Positions 43,362 through 52,773 of a stretch of DNA of 64,000 bases are shown in pieces. The DNA is from Lacipirellula limnantheis (GTDB lineage Bacteria; Planctomycetota; Planctomycetia; Pirellulales; Lacipirellulaceae). How positions within the stretch are numbered: position 1 is the stretch's first letter; each line of letters begins with the position of its first letter. The notes under the pieces are model-generated. The model was not told the origin of the DNA, made no database searches, and was given only the letters and a program-made list of their open reading frames with translations. The stretch spans positions 6,690,028 through 6,754,027 of the forward strand of contig NZ_CP036339.1 in NCBI RefSeq assembly GCF_007746075.1. Reading direction: 5' to 3'. Both the position numbers and the translations under genes were made by a program.

Positions 43362-43444
43362 CTCGGTAAGATGCGAGCCGGGGCGTCCCGCCCCCGGACG
43401 CGCCTTTTCAGCTATCACCAGCGAGCGGGAAGAAGCAACGCTCC

Positions 43445-43849
43445 TCAGCGACTGAACTTCATTCCGCCGAACGTGAAGTTTTTTTCGGCTAACAAGTAGG
43501 AATCGTCATGGTGCGTCACGACGTTGGTCGACTCGCCCTTGGGAAATCCCTCCTCAATCAAGGCTTCAACCAGCGTTGCCGGCCGCCAAGGAGTGGGATT
43601 CAAATCTAAATGAACGCGGGACCGCACGGCGCATAGCCCCCGCTCGCTTATGTAACGAGTGAACGGCAAAATGGAGTTTAATATCGCCTCATCGTCGGTG
43701 GTCGCATCAGATTCCGGGAATTTTTGCTCAATGTCGCTGGCAAGCGCGTAAGTCACTTCTTCCGCCGTCGTGCATTGCGTCGTCGTTGGCATCGCAAATA
43801 GCATCGACGCAATGATCACTCGCATCCATCCGCGTTGATCAGCGTTCAT
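43445..43849 (-). CDS. Small hypothetical exported protein in the kds operon
   Basis: The ATG at 43849 follows GGAGGG by eight bases, giving 134 residues; an internal ATG at 43825 would drop the first eight. A weak signal peptide is seen (WMRVIIASMLFAMPTTTQC). The mature part (TAEEVTYALASDIEQKFPES, RYISERGLCAVRSRVHLDL) is not recognised. It lies between kdsC (47 bp gap) and the Lpt-like gene, so a role in envelope assembly is possible. The first codons coincide with a short interspersed repeat (GAACGCTGATCAACGCGG), an odd origin for a start region. The open frame extends to 43930, overlapping kdsC, but without support. Confidence 0.5.
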   Translation of the reverse strand: MNADQRGWMRVIIASMLFAMPTTTQCTTAEEVTYALASDIEQKFPESDATTDDEAILNSILPFTRYISERGLCAVRSRVHLDLNPTPWRPATLVEALIEEGFPKGESTNVVTHHDDSYLLAEKNFTFGGMKFSR

Positions 43850-43896
43850 CTGCGGTTCCCTCCACAACCAAATCCCCGCGACCACCGGTCGCGGGT

Positions 43897-44418
43897 TTAT
43901 GCGATGTATTTCCGGATCACGTCGTCCCACTGCCCGGTATTTTTCAGGATCAGCTCCACCACTTCGCGAATGGCGCCTTTGCCGCCGGCTACGCTCGTGA
44001 CATAGTCGGCCGCCTCGCGAACCTCTTCCGGGGCGTCGCCTACTGCAATTCCCAGCCCCGCAAAGCGAATCGTCGGCACGTCGGGCAAGTCGTCGCCGAC
44101 GTAGGCAATCTGTTCCGGCTGTAGCCCCAGCGAGGCGGCAATTTCGCGCACCTCGGGCAGCTTATCCTTCACTCCTTGCCGCACGACGTTGAAGTCGAGC
44201 TCAGCCGCGCGCAATTTGACGATCTGCGAGCTCCGCCCCGTCACCACGCCCGACTTCCCGCCCGCCTGCTGCCACAGCCGAATCGCCAGCCCGTCGCGAA
44301 TATTGAAGCACTTCGTCTCGACCCCCTGGTTGTCGAGAATCACGCCGCCGTCCGTCAACACGCCGTCGACGTCGGTCAGCAACAGGCGAATCGCGGCGCA
44401 ACGTTGAGCGAGCTTCAT
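43897..44418 (-). CDS. kdsC: 3-deoxy-D-manno-octulosonate 8-phosphate phosphatase
   Basis: The 173-residue HAD-superfamily phosphatase removes phosphate from Kdo-8-phosphate in lipopolysaccharide synthesis. The nucleophile motif LLTDVDGVLTDGG has Asp16 and Asp18. VVTGRSSQIVKLRAAEL is motif II, the Lys in VKDKLPEV motif III, and AYVGDDLPDVPTI motif IV. No cap domain is present, as expected for KdsC. It follows kdsD across a 104-bp gap that contains a palindromic repeat. Confidence 0.95.
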   Translation of the reverse strand: MKLAQRCAAIRLLLTDVDGVLTDGGVILDNQGVETKCFNIRDGLAIRLWQQAGGKSGVVTGRSSQIVKLRAAELDFNVVRQGVKDKLPEVREIAASLGLQPEQIAYVGDDLPDVPTIRFAGLGIAVGDAPEEVREAADYVTSVAGGKGAIREVVELILKNTGQWDDVIRKYIA

Positions 44419-44433
44419 GGGGGGAAGTGCGTA

Positions 44434-44516
44434 GGTGAGTAGGTGTCTAAGTGAGTAAGTAAACTGATGAGGACAATGTTTTTCTTATCCCTTCCTCACC
44501 TAAACACCTACTCACT
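44434..44516. repeat. Imperfect palindrome between kdsD and kdsC
   Basis: The arms 44434-44458 and 44492-44516 are complementary at about 22 of 25 positions, sharing the string GTGAGTAGGTGT. A related palindrome lies upstream of kdsD (45773-45847). In RNA it would form a long hairpin within the kdsD-kdsC mRNA, possibly affecting stability or expression. Confidence 0.7.
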
Positions 44517-44522
44517 CCTCCA

Positions 44523-45680
44523 TCAGTCCGTTTCCGGCAACTCGTCGAACGGCCAACAAAATTCTTGCGGCTCCTCTTCCTCGCCGGGGAACAGCCGCAC
44601 GATCGGCACGTCCCAATCGCATTCTTCGTACGTTTGCACTTGCATTTCACTCTCCTTCGCACGCGCGGGGAGCATCCCCACGACGTCGGTCACGTCGATC
44701 ATGCCGACCGGTTTGCCTTGCTCGTCGACCACCGGTAACTCGCTAAACTTCCGCTCGGTCAAAATCTCCAGCGCCGCGGTCATCCGCTCGCCCGAGCAGA
44801 CGGTCGTCGGCGACTTGATCATGACTTCGCTGATCGCCCGATCGAGCGCGGCGTCGCTGCGCCGTTCGATCAGCCGGGCGAGATCGCTGTCGGTAAACAG
44901 CCCCGCCAGGCGGCCGCCGTCGTCGAGCAGCATGATGGCGCCGCTGCGACGCCCCGGCCGGGTACTCGTGACGAGAACTTCACGGATCGATTGGTTCGCG
45001 CGGGCGACCCGGCATTCGGCCAAATCGCGCATGTGATCGTCCACCGCGCTCAGCTTCAGTCCCAGCGCACCGCCCGGATGGAAGCGGGCGAAATCTTCGG
45101 GCCGGAAGCCTCGTTGTCGGCTCACCGCCAGCGCGAGCGCATCGCCCAGCGCGAGCATCGCCGTGGTGCTGGTGCTCGGCGCCAGGCCGAGCGAACAGGC
45201 CTCTTCAAGTTTCCCCAGCGGCAGCACCACCGCCGCCGCCCGGCCGAGCGAACTGGAATGATGCGCCGTGACGGCGATGATCTTCACGCCGAACTGGCGA
45301 AGCGCCGGCAGCAACTGCACGACTTCGCTCGACTCGCCGCTTTGAGACAGCGCGAGCACGACGTCGTCCGCATGAACTCGACCGAGATCGCCGTGAAACG
45401 CTTCGGCCGGATGCAAGAAGTGCGCCCGCGCGCCAGTCGAGGCGAACGTCGCGGTCAGCTTCTGGCCAATCATGCCGGCCTTGCCGATGCCGGTGACGAT
45501 CACCGCGCCGCGGCATTCGCGAATGAGCGCGACCGCGTCGAGAAAGCTGTCGTCCAGCCGCGCCGCAACTCCTTCGAGGGCCTGGGCCTCGGCCCGAATC
45601 ACCTCGCGGCCATAGGCGAGGGCGTCGGCTTCGCGCGTTGCTTCAATCGGCCGCTTCCTTGCGGCGGCGTCCCTCATCAT
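44523..45680 (-). CDS. kdsD: D-arabinose 5-phosphate isomerase (SIS + tandem CBS)
   Basis: The 385-residue enzyme converts ribulose-5-phosphate to arabinose-5-phosphate, the first step of Kdo synthesis. A SIS domain (about residues 40-200) shows IVTGIGKAGMIGQKLTATF, VVLALSQSGESSEV and APSTSTTAMLALGDALA. Two CBS modules follow (NQSIREVLVTSTRPG, then VMIKSPTTVCSGERM). A C-terminal tail of about 45 residues, acidic and rich in Glu/Trp/Pro (EECDWDVPIVRLFPGEEEE), is longer than in E. coli KdsD and has no known role. It is first in a kdsD-kdsC-Lpt-like set. Confidence 0.95.
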   Translation of the reverse strand: MMRDAAARKRPIEATREADALAYGREVIRAEAQALEGVAARLDDSFLDAVALIRECRGAVIVTGIGKAGMIGQKLTATFASTGARAHFLHPAEAFHGDLGRVHADDVVLALSQSGESSEVVQLLPALRQFGVKIIAVTAHHSSSLGRAAAVVLPLGKLEEACSLGLAPSTSTTAMLALGDALALAVSRQRGFRPEDFARFHPGGALGLKLSAVDDHMRDLAECRVARANQSIREVLVTSTRPGRRSGAIMLLDDGGRLAGLFTDSDLARLIERRSDAALDRAISEVMIKSPTTVCSGERMTAALEILTERKFSELPVVDEQGKPVGMIDVTDVVGMLPARAKESEMQVQTYEECDWDVPIVRLFPGEEEEPQEFCWPFDELPETD

Positions 45681-45772
45681 CGAACCGTCTTCCTTGACGT
45701 GCGTAGAATGGTCGGGGGCAGGGAGCGGATTGTAGTAGAAGGGTGAGTAAGCGAGTAGGCGAGTGTAGAAGG

Positions 45773-45847
45773 GTGAGGAGTAAGTGTTTAAGTGAGTAGT
45801 TGAAGAAGAATTGCTATCTCCACTTACTCACCTAAACACCCACTCAC
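45773..45847. repeat. Palindromic repeat upstream of kdsD
   Basis: The arms 45773-45799 and 45823-45847 share the core GTGTTTA and match the 44434-44516 element in sequence. A direct repeat GTAGAAGGGTGAG (45734 and 45765) lies alongside. Both copies bracket kdsD. Confidence 0.65.
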
Positions 45848-45876
45848 CTATCACCAGCCCGCTTCAGCGGGCGCAT

Positions 45877-45955
45877 AAAAAAAGCTCCCAGAAAAGCTCA
45901 CGTCCCAGGGGGGCAAAGGACGCGGAAACCTTTCCGGGAGCGATTGGACGCAATC
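45877..45955 (-). ncRNA. Candidate structured RNA ending in a T7 run
   Basis: Read on the minus strand, a hairpin GATTG/CAATC (45942-45955) is followed by a closing stem GCTCCC/GGGAGC (45936-45941 with 45884-45889). This stem encloses two further hairpins: GGAAA/TTTCC at 45924-45935 and CGTCC/GGACG at 45901-45922. Seven T follow at 45877-45883. This is a three-way junction plus an intrinsic terminator. I cannot match it to 6S, tmRNA, RNase P or SRP RNA. The 5' end is not defined. Confidence 0.4.
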
Positions 45956-46597
45956 ACGCTTGCGCGCCTGGGCGGACGAATCGAGATGTGTCGGGCTCGA
46001 AACGTCGGGGGGAGTGATTCGAAGCGGGGCGAAGCTTCCGTGCTGCGCGGCGCCGCTGCGAAGGTCGAAGTCAGCGAAACCGTCGTCTCGCCGCTTTCTA
46101 TCGACCCGCTCACGTGTTCCTTGTGTGTATGATGGTGACTGATCGACTTCCTGTCGGACGACCGTCGGCGAAGAGTAGGAAGATTTGAAGTTTCCTGAAA
46201 GGGCAAAACTTTCGCGGCTTCCATGCCTCTTGAGTTGTTGCTCGCGGTCGTATGTCCGTCGTGTGTGGGGGGAGAATAGGGCGATGCCGAGAACCGGTCA
46301 ACAGCACTTTGAGCGACTTCTAAAAAAGTTTTTCGACGCCGTCCGCCGCGCGATCGTCGGGCCCAAACCAGTCCCCGTTCCTGTGCGCCGCTAAAGAAAA
46401 TGCAAGCCGCAGCGTGTGGCGTGAGGGCGGTTTGCAAGACGGAAAATGTTGTGTCGCGCTAGATGCTCTTGCTAGCAGCGAGTCTCAAAGCCGCAACGTT
46501 TCGCAGCGCTATCAAACGCTGCCTGCTGCAAGAAATATTTAGCCGCGGTGCTCGCACCGCGCGTCTCGCAGCGCTCTAAAACATCGTCACGCGTTGA

Positions 46598-47311
46598 TCA
46601 GAAGTAGCCGTATGAGGCTAGCACCGACGGGATGACGTTGATCGCCAACACATACAGTAGCCACAGCAGTACGCCAGCCCAATGAGCCCACCCTTGCCGT
46701 CCCGACCTGCATAGATCGAAGATCGCCGCCACGATCACGGCAGCCACTCCTGCAAAGTAGGCATAGCGTGCAGCGCTCGCAATGTTCCAGTACCAATCGC
46801 CCACTGCTTGCGGTTCGCTTGGCGGAAAGAACGTCGAAATAATCAGCCCGCCGGCACACGTAGCATAAAGCAGCCAGCGCAAGGCGAGCATTCCGAAGGC
46901 AGCTCGCCAACGCCGGGGGAACGGCGTTCGGATCGCGATCCAACCGAGTGCTGCCGCGCCTGTCAATTCGTAAGCGAAGTCGCGATAGATGGGAATGTGG
47001 TGGACGCTGTGGTCAACGTGATCGCTCAGCCAATAAGGCAGCGTTTTTACAAACTGGTCGACGAACTCGACCATGCCGTAGGCGGCAAGCCACAGCCCCG
47101 GCGGCCACCGCCAGCGTTTGTTCCGCCACTTCCACCCGATGCCCAATAGCGTGATCGCGATCATCCCGCCACAGGCGACGGTCTGAACGACCGAGATCCG
47201 GAGCATGTCGGCCGCACTGTTCGACGATCGATAGGCGGCGGGAATGCCGTCTATGTAGTCGTTGAGCGCCACAGTCGCCACGTTCCAACGAGCGCCAGCA
47301 TCGTCATCCAC
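46598..47311 (-). CDS. Hypothetical integral membrane protein
   Basis: The frame starts with a GTG and has 237 residues; an internal ATG 35 codons in (MLRISVVQ) is an alternative. Four or five membrane helices are visible, among them VACGGMIAITLLGIGW, AAFGMLALRWLLYATCAGG, YAYFAGVAAVIVAAIFDL and GVLLWLLYVLAINVI. The His/Asp-rich stretch SDHVDHSVHHIPIYRDF, between two helices, might bind metal. I do not recognise the family. A shifted shadow frame ends at 46587. Confidence 0.6.
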   Translation of the reverse strand: MDDDAGARWNVATVALNDYIDGIPAAYRSSNSAADMLRISVVQTVACGGMIAITLLGIGWKWRNKRWRWPPGLWLAAYGMVEFVDQFVKTLPYWLSDHVDHSVHHIPIYRDFAYELTGAAALGWIAIRTPFPRRWRAAFGMLALRWLLYATCAGGLIISTFFPPSEPQAVGDWYWNIASAARYAYFAGVAAVIVAAIFDLCRSGRQGWAHWAGVLLWLLYVLAINVIPSVLASYGYF

Positions 47312-47378
47312 AGGAATAGATGGTGAATGCGAAGCGGCGGCGTGAGAGGAGAATCTTCGCTCGGCATGTGAGGCAAGC

Positions 47379-47888
47379 CTAGCCGTTTGGCAACCGCACC
47401 GCCACTTCCTTCCAGAAACTCGCCAAGTCGATGCTCACTTCCGGCAAACGCGGCGATTGATAGCGATTGTCGACGCCCGTCTGCACAACGTACGCGCCCG
47501 CATCAAGAACATAGAACAGCATAAAGCGTTCGAACGGGTCGATGAACCAGTACTCTTCGACGCCTAACTGCGCGTATCGTTGCAGCCGCCTTATACGGGA
47601 AGGACGCCGCCCGGGCGCCTTGACTTCGATCACCAGCTGCCGTCGCGTGACGACTGGAAGACCAGCCTCGTATCGCTGAGCTTGCGTGCGTCTTTGCCAA
47701 TCACGGACGATCGTCGTTGTCGCCCGGTAGGCGTCATCGCAACAAATAGTGAGATCGGCCGTTAGCGCGTCCATCGGAACCAGCCCGCCTCGCAACTGCT
47801 CGATGCGAGTCTCTGCCGGCAGCTCGAAGTAGGCGGCCGCTCGGTACGGGCCAAGCTCAGATGACCGCGTGTAAAGCGTCGCTCTCAT
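47379..47888 (-). CDS. Uma2 family (DUF820) putative endonuclease
   Basis: The 169-residue protein matches the Uma2 family: Asp45 in LTADLTICCDD, then LVIEVKAPGRRP with Glu88 and Lys90, which form a PD-(D/E)xK-like site. The YAQLGVEEYWFIDPFERFML segment is the family signature. Uma2 proteins are common in cyanobacteria and planctomycetes, and their role is unknown. The N-terminus lacks the usual 'PDV' context, so the site may be divergent. It lies 19 bp downstream of carB on the same strand, but it is probably not functionally linked. Confidence 0.82.
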   Translation of the reverse strand: MRATLYTRSSELGPYRAAAYFELPAETRIEQLRGGLVPMDALTADLTICCDDAYRATTTIVRDWQRRTQAQRYEAGLPVVTRRQLVIEVKAPGRRPSRIRRLQRYAQLGVEEYWFIDPFERFMLFYVLDAGAYVVQTGVDNRYQSPRLPEVSIDLASFWKEVAVRLPNG

Positions 47889-47907
47889 GCTGGCGTTTGC
47901 CTTAAGC

Positions 47908-50900
47908 TTACTTCGCGAACCGATCCTGCAGCGACTCCACCTGCATCGTCTCCTGCCGCAGCGCTTCCATCGCCCGCACGGCCGCCGTCGCCGCTTCGAT
48001 CGTCGTGAGGCACGGCACGCCCGCCTGCACCGCCGCAGCGCGAATCTTACCTTCGTCGGTCCGAGCGCCTTTGCCGCGCGGCGTGTTCATCACCAGCGCC
48101 ACTTCGCCGTCACTGAGGAAATCAAGTAAATTGGGATGCCCCTCGCTGATTTTCTTGACGCGCCGCGTCGGCACGTCGGCCGCTTCGAGGACCTTCGCGG
48201 TGCCGTCGGTCGCGAGAATCTTGTAGCCGATGTCGTGCAGCCGCTTGGCCAGATCGACCACGGCCGGCTTCCCCTTCTCAGCGACGCTCACAAAGATATT
48301 CCCCTGGTGCGGCAACACCGTCCCCGCCGCGAGCTGGCTCTTCGCGAACGCCATCGAGAACCGCTCGCTGATCCCCATCACTTCGCCGGTCGACCGCATC
48401 TCGGGGCCAAGGACGATATCGACGCCCGCGAACTTGATGAACGGGAAGACGCTCTCCTTCACCGAGACATGCCGCGGGATCGGATCTTCCGTGGCGCCCT
48501 GCTCCTTGAGGCTGACGCCCGCCATCACTTTCGCCGCAATCTTCGCCACCGGCATGCCGGTCGCCTTCGCCACGAACGGCACCGTCCGGCTCGCCCGCGG
48601 GTTGACTTCGATGACGTAAACGATCGGCTTCGAGTCCTCCCACTTCACCGCGAACTGCACGTTCATCAACCCGATGACGTTCAGGTCGCGAGCGAGCGCC
48701 TCAGCCGCGTCGCGGATCTCCTTCACCACCGGGCCGGGTAGGCTGTAGGGAGGAATCGCACACGCCGAGTCGCCGGAGTGAACGCCCGCCTCTTCGATAT
48801 GCTCCATGATGCCGGGGACGATCACGTCCGTACCGTCGCTGATGGCATCGACGTCGACCTCGGTCGCCCCTTCGAGGAAGCTGTCGATCAGTACCGGCTG
48901 CCCCTGCGCCGCGACGAACGCCGCGACGACGTACTTCTCCAGCTGCGATTGGTCGTAGCAAATCTCCATCGCCCGACCGCCCAGCACAAAGCTCGGACGC
49001 ACAAGCACGGGATAACCGATTCGCTCCGCGATGGCCCGCGCCTCGCTCATGTTGCGGGCGATGCCGTTGGCCGGTTGGCGCAGGCCGAGTCGTTCGATCA
49101 TCGCTGCGAACTTCTCGCGATCCTCGGCCGCCTCGATCGCATCGACGCTGGTACCGATGATCGGCGCCCCGGCGTCCTTCAACGCGCGAGCGAGGTTGAG
49201 CGGCGTCTGCCCGCCGAACTGCACGATGATCCCGTCCGGCTGCACGCGGTCGCAGATGTTGAGCACATCTTCCACGGTGAGCGGCTCGAAGAAGAGCAGA
49301 TCGCTCGTGTCGTAGTCGGTGCTCACCGTCTCGGGGTTCGAGTTGACCATAATCGACTCGATGCCCAGCTCCCGCAGCGCGAAGCTCGCGTGGCAGCAAC
49401 AGTAGTCGAACTCGATCCCCTGGCCGATCCGGTTCGGCCCGCCGCCGAGGATCATGATCCGCTTCTTGCCCGGCGCCTTCTCTGGCACTTCGTCTTCGGT
49501 TTCGTATGTGGAATAGTAGTACGGCGTGTAAGCTTCGAACTCCGCGGCGCAGGTGTCAACGCTCTTGTAAACGGCGCGAATGCCAAGCTCCAACCGCCGC
49601 TTGCGAATCTCCATTTCGGACCGCTTGAAAATGACTGACAGCTGCCGGTCGGAGAACCCGAACCGCTTCGCCGTCCGCAGCACGTCAAAGGGCAGCGACT
49701 CCCACTCGCCGCTCGCGCGCAGCGTCTCTTCGGTCTCGACGATCTCCAGCAGATTGTCGAGGAACCAGGGATCGATGCCGCTCAGTTCATAAATCTGCTT
49801 GACGGTCATCCCCATCTTGAAGGCGTAGCGAATGTGCCACACCCGCTGCGGGCAGGGCCGCGCGAGCTTCGCCCGAATCTCCGCCTCGTCGGGTTGCTCG
49901 TCGGTTCCCCACAGATCGCTGCCGTCGCAGCCAAAGCCAAAACTGCCGACCTCCAGCCCCCGCATCGCCTTCTGGAACGACTCCTTAAACGTGCTGCCGA
50001 TCGCCATCGTCTCGCCGACGCTTTTCATCTGCGTCATCAGCGTGTCGTCGGCCTCGGGGAATTTTTCGAAGGCGAACCGTGGGGCCTTCGTCACGACGTA
50101 GTCGATCGACGGCTCGAAGCAGGCCTTCGTCTCGCGCGTAATATCGTTAGGCAGTTCGTGCAGGCGGTACCCGACCGCCAGCTTCGCGGCAATCTTCGCG
50201 ATCGGGAACCCGGTCGCCTTCGACGCCAGCGCGCTCGAACGGCTCACCCGCGGGTTCATTTCGATGACGATCATCCGCCCGTCTTTCGGATTGATCGCGA
50301 ACTGAATGTTCGAGCCGCCCGTTTCGACGCCGATCTCGCGAATCACCGCCAGCGAGGCGTCGCGCATCCGCTGATATTCTTTGTCCGAGAGCGTCTGCGC
50401 CGGCGCCACGGTAATCGAGTCGCCCGTGTGGACCCCCATGGGGTCGAAGTTTTCGATCGAGCAGATGATCACGACGTTGTCGTCGACGTCGCGCATCACC
50501 TCCATCTCGTACTCTTTCCAGCCGATGATCGATTCCTCGATCAGCACCTGGGTCGTCGGCGACATGTCGAGCCCGCGGAGCACCAGCTCGTCGAACTCGT
50601 GCCGGTTGTACGCGATCGCCGAGCCGCTGCCCCCCATCGTGAAGCTCGGCCGCACCACCGCCGGCAGACCGATCTTCTCCACCAGCGCCCGCGCCTGCTC
50701 GATCGTCGTCACCGTCTCGCCATTGCAGGTCCCGAGCCCGATCTTCGCCATCGCCGCCTTGAACCGTTCGCGGCTCTCGGCCTTGTCGATGACGTCGGCC
50801 TTCGCGCCGATCATTTCGACGCCGTACTTCTCGAGCACGCCATGCTTCTCCAGCGCCATCGCCAGGTTGAGCGCCGTCTGCCCCCCCAGCGTCGGCAGCA

Positions 50901-51156
50901 GCGCGTCGGGCCGCTCCTTCTCGATCACCTTCTCGACGATCTCCCAAGTGAGCGGCTCGATGTACGTCCGGTCGGCGGTCGCCGGATCGGTCATGATCGT
51001 CGCGGGGTTCGAGTTGATCAGAATGACCTCGTACCCCTCCTCGCGCAGCGCCTTGCACGCCTGAGTGCCGGAGTAATCGAACTCGCAAGCCTGCCCGATC
51101 ACAATGGGGCCGGAACCAATCAGCAAGATGCGTTTGATGTCGTCTCGTCGGGGCAC
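47908..51156 (-). CDS. carB: Carbamoyl-phosphate synthase large subunit
   Basis: The 1082-residue ATP-grasp enzyme makes carbamoyl phosphate from bicarbonate, ammonia (from the CarA subunit) and 2 ATP, for pyrimidine and arginine synthesis. Both duplicated halves are intact: [20 protein letters not shown] and, later, [20 protein letters not shown]; the metal-binding [20 protein letters not shown] and the matching [20 protein letters not shown]. The C-terminal MGS-like regulatory domain ([20 protein letters not shown]) is present. The length matches the family. carA is not in the window. Confidence 0.97.
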   Translation of the reverse strand: MPRRDDIKRILLIGSGPIVIGQACEFDYSGTQACKALREEGYEVILINSNPATIMTDPATADRTYIEPLTWEIVEKVIEKERPDALLPTLGGQTALNLAMALEKHGVLEKYGVEMIGAKADVIDKAESRERFKAAMAKIGLGTCNGETVTTIEQARALVEKIGLPAVVRPSFTMGGSGSAIAYNRHEFDELVLRGLDMSPTTQVLIEESIIGWKEYEMEVMRDVDDNVVIICSIENFDPMGVHTGDSITVAPAQTLSDKEYQRMRDASLAVIREIGVETGGSNIQFAINPKDGRMIVIEMNPRVSRSSALASKATGFPIAKIAAKLAVGYRLHELPNDITRETKACFEPSIDYVVTKAPRFAFEKFPEADDTLMTQMKSVGETMAIGSTFKESFQKAMRGLEVGSFGFGCDGSDLWGTDEQPDEAEIRAKLARPCPQRVWHIRYAFKMGMTVKQIYELSGIDPWFLDNLLEIVETEETLRASGEWESLPFDVLRTAKRFGFSDRQLSVIFKRSEMEIRKRRLELGIRAVYKSVDTCAAEFEAYTPYYYSTYETEDEVPEKAPGKKRIMILGGGPNRIGQGIEFDYCCCHASFALRELGIESIMVNSNPETVSTDYDTSDLLFFEPLTVEDVLNICDRVQPDGIIVQFGGQTPLNLARALKDAGAPIIGTSVDAIEAAEDREKFAAMIERLGLRQPANGIARNMSEARAIAERIGYPVLVRPSFVLGGRAMEICYDQSQLEKYVVAAFVAAQGQPVLIDSFLEGATEVDVDAISDGTDVIVPGIMEHIEEAGVHSGDSACAIPPYSLPGPVVKEIRDAAEALARDLNVIGLMNVQFAVKWEDSKPIVYVIEVNPRASRTVPFVAKATGMPVAKIAAKVMAGVSLKEQGATEDPIPRHVSVKESVFPFIKFAGVDIVLGPEMRSTGEVMGISERFSMAFAKSQLAAGTVLPHQGNIFVSVAEKGKPAVVDLAKRLHDIGYKILATDGTAKVLEAADVPTRRVKKISEGHPNLLDFLSDGEVALVMNTPRGKGARTDEGKIRAAAVQAGVPCLTTIEAATAAVRAMEALRQETMQVESLQDRFAK

Positions 51157-51473
51157 GGCGGGATGTCTTCTGGCTAAAGGTGGGAACGCGGCGGAGCGTC
51201 AGCGGGGCCGATTCTGTCCAGCGAGTCGGGGCGTCCTCGCCCCCGCTCTCATTCGGCGAGCCGCGGGGTTCGGCCCCTCTGTCGTCCTCCGCTCAGCTCG
51301 CACGAAGCGAGTAAAATCGCCCCATCGTAGCCCACCGAATCAGCCCCCTTCAAGGGGCCCAACCTCCCTGACAATTCTGTCATCCGCGATCAACGTCGGG
51401 AATTCTCGGGAAAACTTGTCAACAATCGCGCGCACTCATTAACTTAGTCCGCGGGGGGAGGAAAGGCCCATGC
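51157..51473. other. Divergent region between carB and a hypothetical gene
   Basis: This 317-bp region should hold the carB promoter and that of the plus-strand gene. A TTGTCA-17 bp-TTAACT pair precedes the plus-strand gene, but the -10 match is poor. No pyrimidine-type leader or riboswitch was recognised. Confidence 0.45.
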
Positions 51474-52097
51474 ATGTCCTCCTATCACTACGTCGTCTTC
51501 CCGCGCGGCAAGCAGCCGACCGCGGATGAGGTCCGCGAATTCCAAAAGTTCGCGGGCGCGCTGGCGAACCAGTTTGCCTGGGGCACGTGCCGCGACGACG
51601 GCCGGCTCGCCCTCGCCGTCGACCGCCAGTCGTGCGACCACGTCCAACAGATCGACCCCGGCTTCGCCGCCGTCATCCGCCGCTGGGAATCGCACGGCTG
51701 CGAGCTCCTCCCCCATCTCGCGTTCGTCAAAGACGCCGCCGCGCTGAAGCCGACCCCGTCGTTTGCCTGGCTCTCGCAAGACGGCCGCGGCACCGTCCAA
51801 TCCCGCCGCGCCGAAAGCCCCCTCGCCGTTAAGGAGCTGGCCGCCAAAGAAGCGATCGGCCGCTCCCTGCTCGCGGTGCAGCAATCGCTCGACCGCTACG
51901 CGGTGATCCAACGGGTCGCGGCCGCGCTCCCCTACGCGCTCATGGCGCTGGCGGCCGTGCTCACCATCGGCGCCGGCTGGTACATCCGCGACCGCCTGCT
52001 CCACTCCGGCCGCGAACGCCGCCAAGAGACGATCGAGCGCGCGCTCAGCGAGCCAACGCCCGAGTCGCTTGCCAGCGACGCCCCGCCAGATCGCTGA
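51474..52097 (+). CDS. Hypothetical protein with one membrane helix
   Basis: The 207-residue protein (start preceded by GGGGGAGGAAAGG) has an N-terminal globular part (about 1-140; MSSYHYVVFPRGKQPTADEV opens it) that I do not recognise. A single transmembrane helix lies near residues 155-172 (LPYALMALAAVLTIGAGWYI), followed by a short basic cytoplasmic or periplasmic tail. No operon partner is visible; the next gene is on the opposite strand. Confidence 0.6.
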   Translation: MSSYHYVVFPRGKQPTADEVREFQKFAGALANQFAWGTCRDDGRLALAVDRQSCDHVQQIDPGFAAVIRRWESHGCELLPHLAFVKDAAALKPTPSFAWLSQDGRGTVQSRRAESPLAVKELAAKEAIGRSLLAVQQSLDRYAVIQRVAAALPYALMALAAVLTIGAGWYIRDRLLHSGRERRQETIERALSEPTPESLASDAPPDR

Positions 52098-52143
52098 AGA
52101 CCCCGCGGATGTGCCCGGCGACGCCAAGGCCAGCGGCTCCCGC

Positions 52144-52773
52144 CTACTCTCCTCTCAGCCGCGCCACTTCCGCTTCCAACTCCGCAATCCGCCCCTGCAA
52201 TCTCTCGATCGCCGGCGCCAACTGCCGCTGCGAAAATCGCGGGTGGATATGCTGTGAGCAGTTGACGTCCCAGGCGGCGAGCTTAAACAGTATCACTCGC
52301 TCCACATTGCCGGGATAAGCGGGGTCGCGCAGCCGCTCCACGAGCGCCGCATCCCCCTCGACCGCCGTCGCCGTTCCCCACAACTTCACCCGCTGGCTGT
52401 TGGCGTAGTCCATCAGAAAGATGAACGCCCGCGGGTTCTCCGCCAGATTCCCCAGCGTGACGTACTGCCGATTCCCCCCGAAGTCGGCAAACCCCAGCGT
52501 CTGCTCATCGACGACGCGCAGAAACCCCGGCGAACCTCCGCGGTATTGAATGTAGGGTTGCCCCTGGGCGTTGGCCGTCCCCAGATAAAACATATCAAGC
52601 CCCGACAGGAACTCCGTCAGCTGCTCGGTGACGGTCGTCTCCCAGCCCCGCGCGCGCTCCATCCTCGCATAACTCGCCCGCGAACCCTTCTGCTCCTGAA
52701 TCGACTTCACGGCCGGCGTGAAGGCGACGTCGCTCGGATAGGCGCGATCACTGGGCGATGGATTGGCGGTCAT
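52144..52773 (-). CDS. Pyridoxamine 5'-phosphate oxidase-fold protein
   Basis: The 209-residue protein has the split-barrel FMN-binding fold: FYLGTANAQGQPYIQYRGG, then LGFADFGGNRQYVTLGNLAE, typical of the PNPOx-like superfamily. A C-terminal helix (APAIERLQGRIAELEAEVAR, a coiled coil) extends beyond the barrel and ends in LRGE, possibly for dimerisation. The first 40 residues (SPSDRAYPSDVAFTPAVKSI) are also typical of a general stress FMN-binding subgroup. The precise substrate is unknown. Confidence 0.85.
   Translation of the reverse strand: MTANPSPSDRAYPSDVAFTPAVKSIQEQKGSRASYARMERARGWETTVTEQLTEFLSGLDMFYLGTANAQGQPYIQYRGGSPGFLRVVDEQTLGFADFGGNRQYVTLGNLAENPRAFIFLMDYANSQRVKLWGTATAVEGDAALVERLRDPAYPGNVERVILFKLAAWDVNCSQHIHPRFSQRQLAPAIERLQGRIAELEAEVARLRGE

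Larger units (their letters stand above)
45681..46597. other. Gene-poor region with repeats and a candidate RNA
   Basis: No confident gene is present in these 917 bp. A minus-strand ORF (ATG 46224 to TGA 45898, 108 aa, Ser/Arg-rich, preceded by AGAGG) and a plus-strand ORF starting at 46284 (36 aa, basic, HFERLLKKFFDAVRRA) are possible but have no known relatives, and codon choice differs from neighbours. The 3' end of the minus-strand ORF overlaps the structured element at 45877-45955. A hairpin CGCGGTGC-TC-GCACCGCG lies at 46544-46561. Confidence 0.5.
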
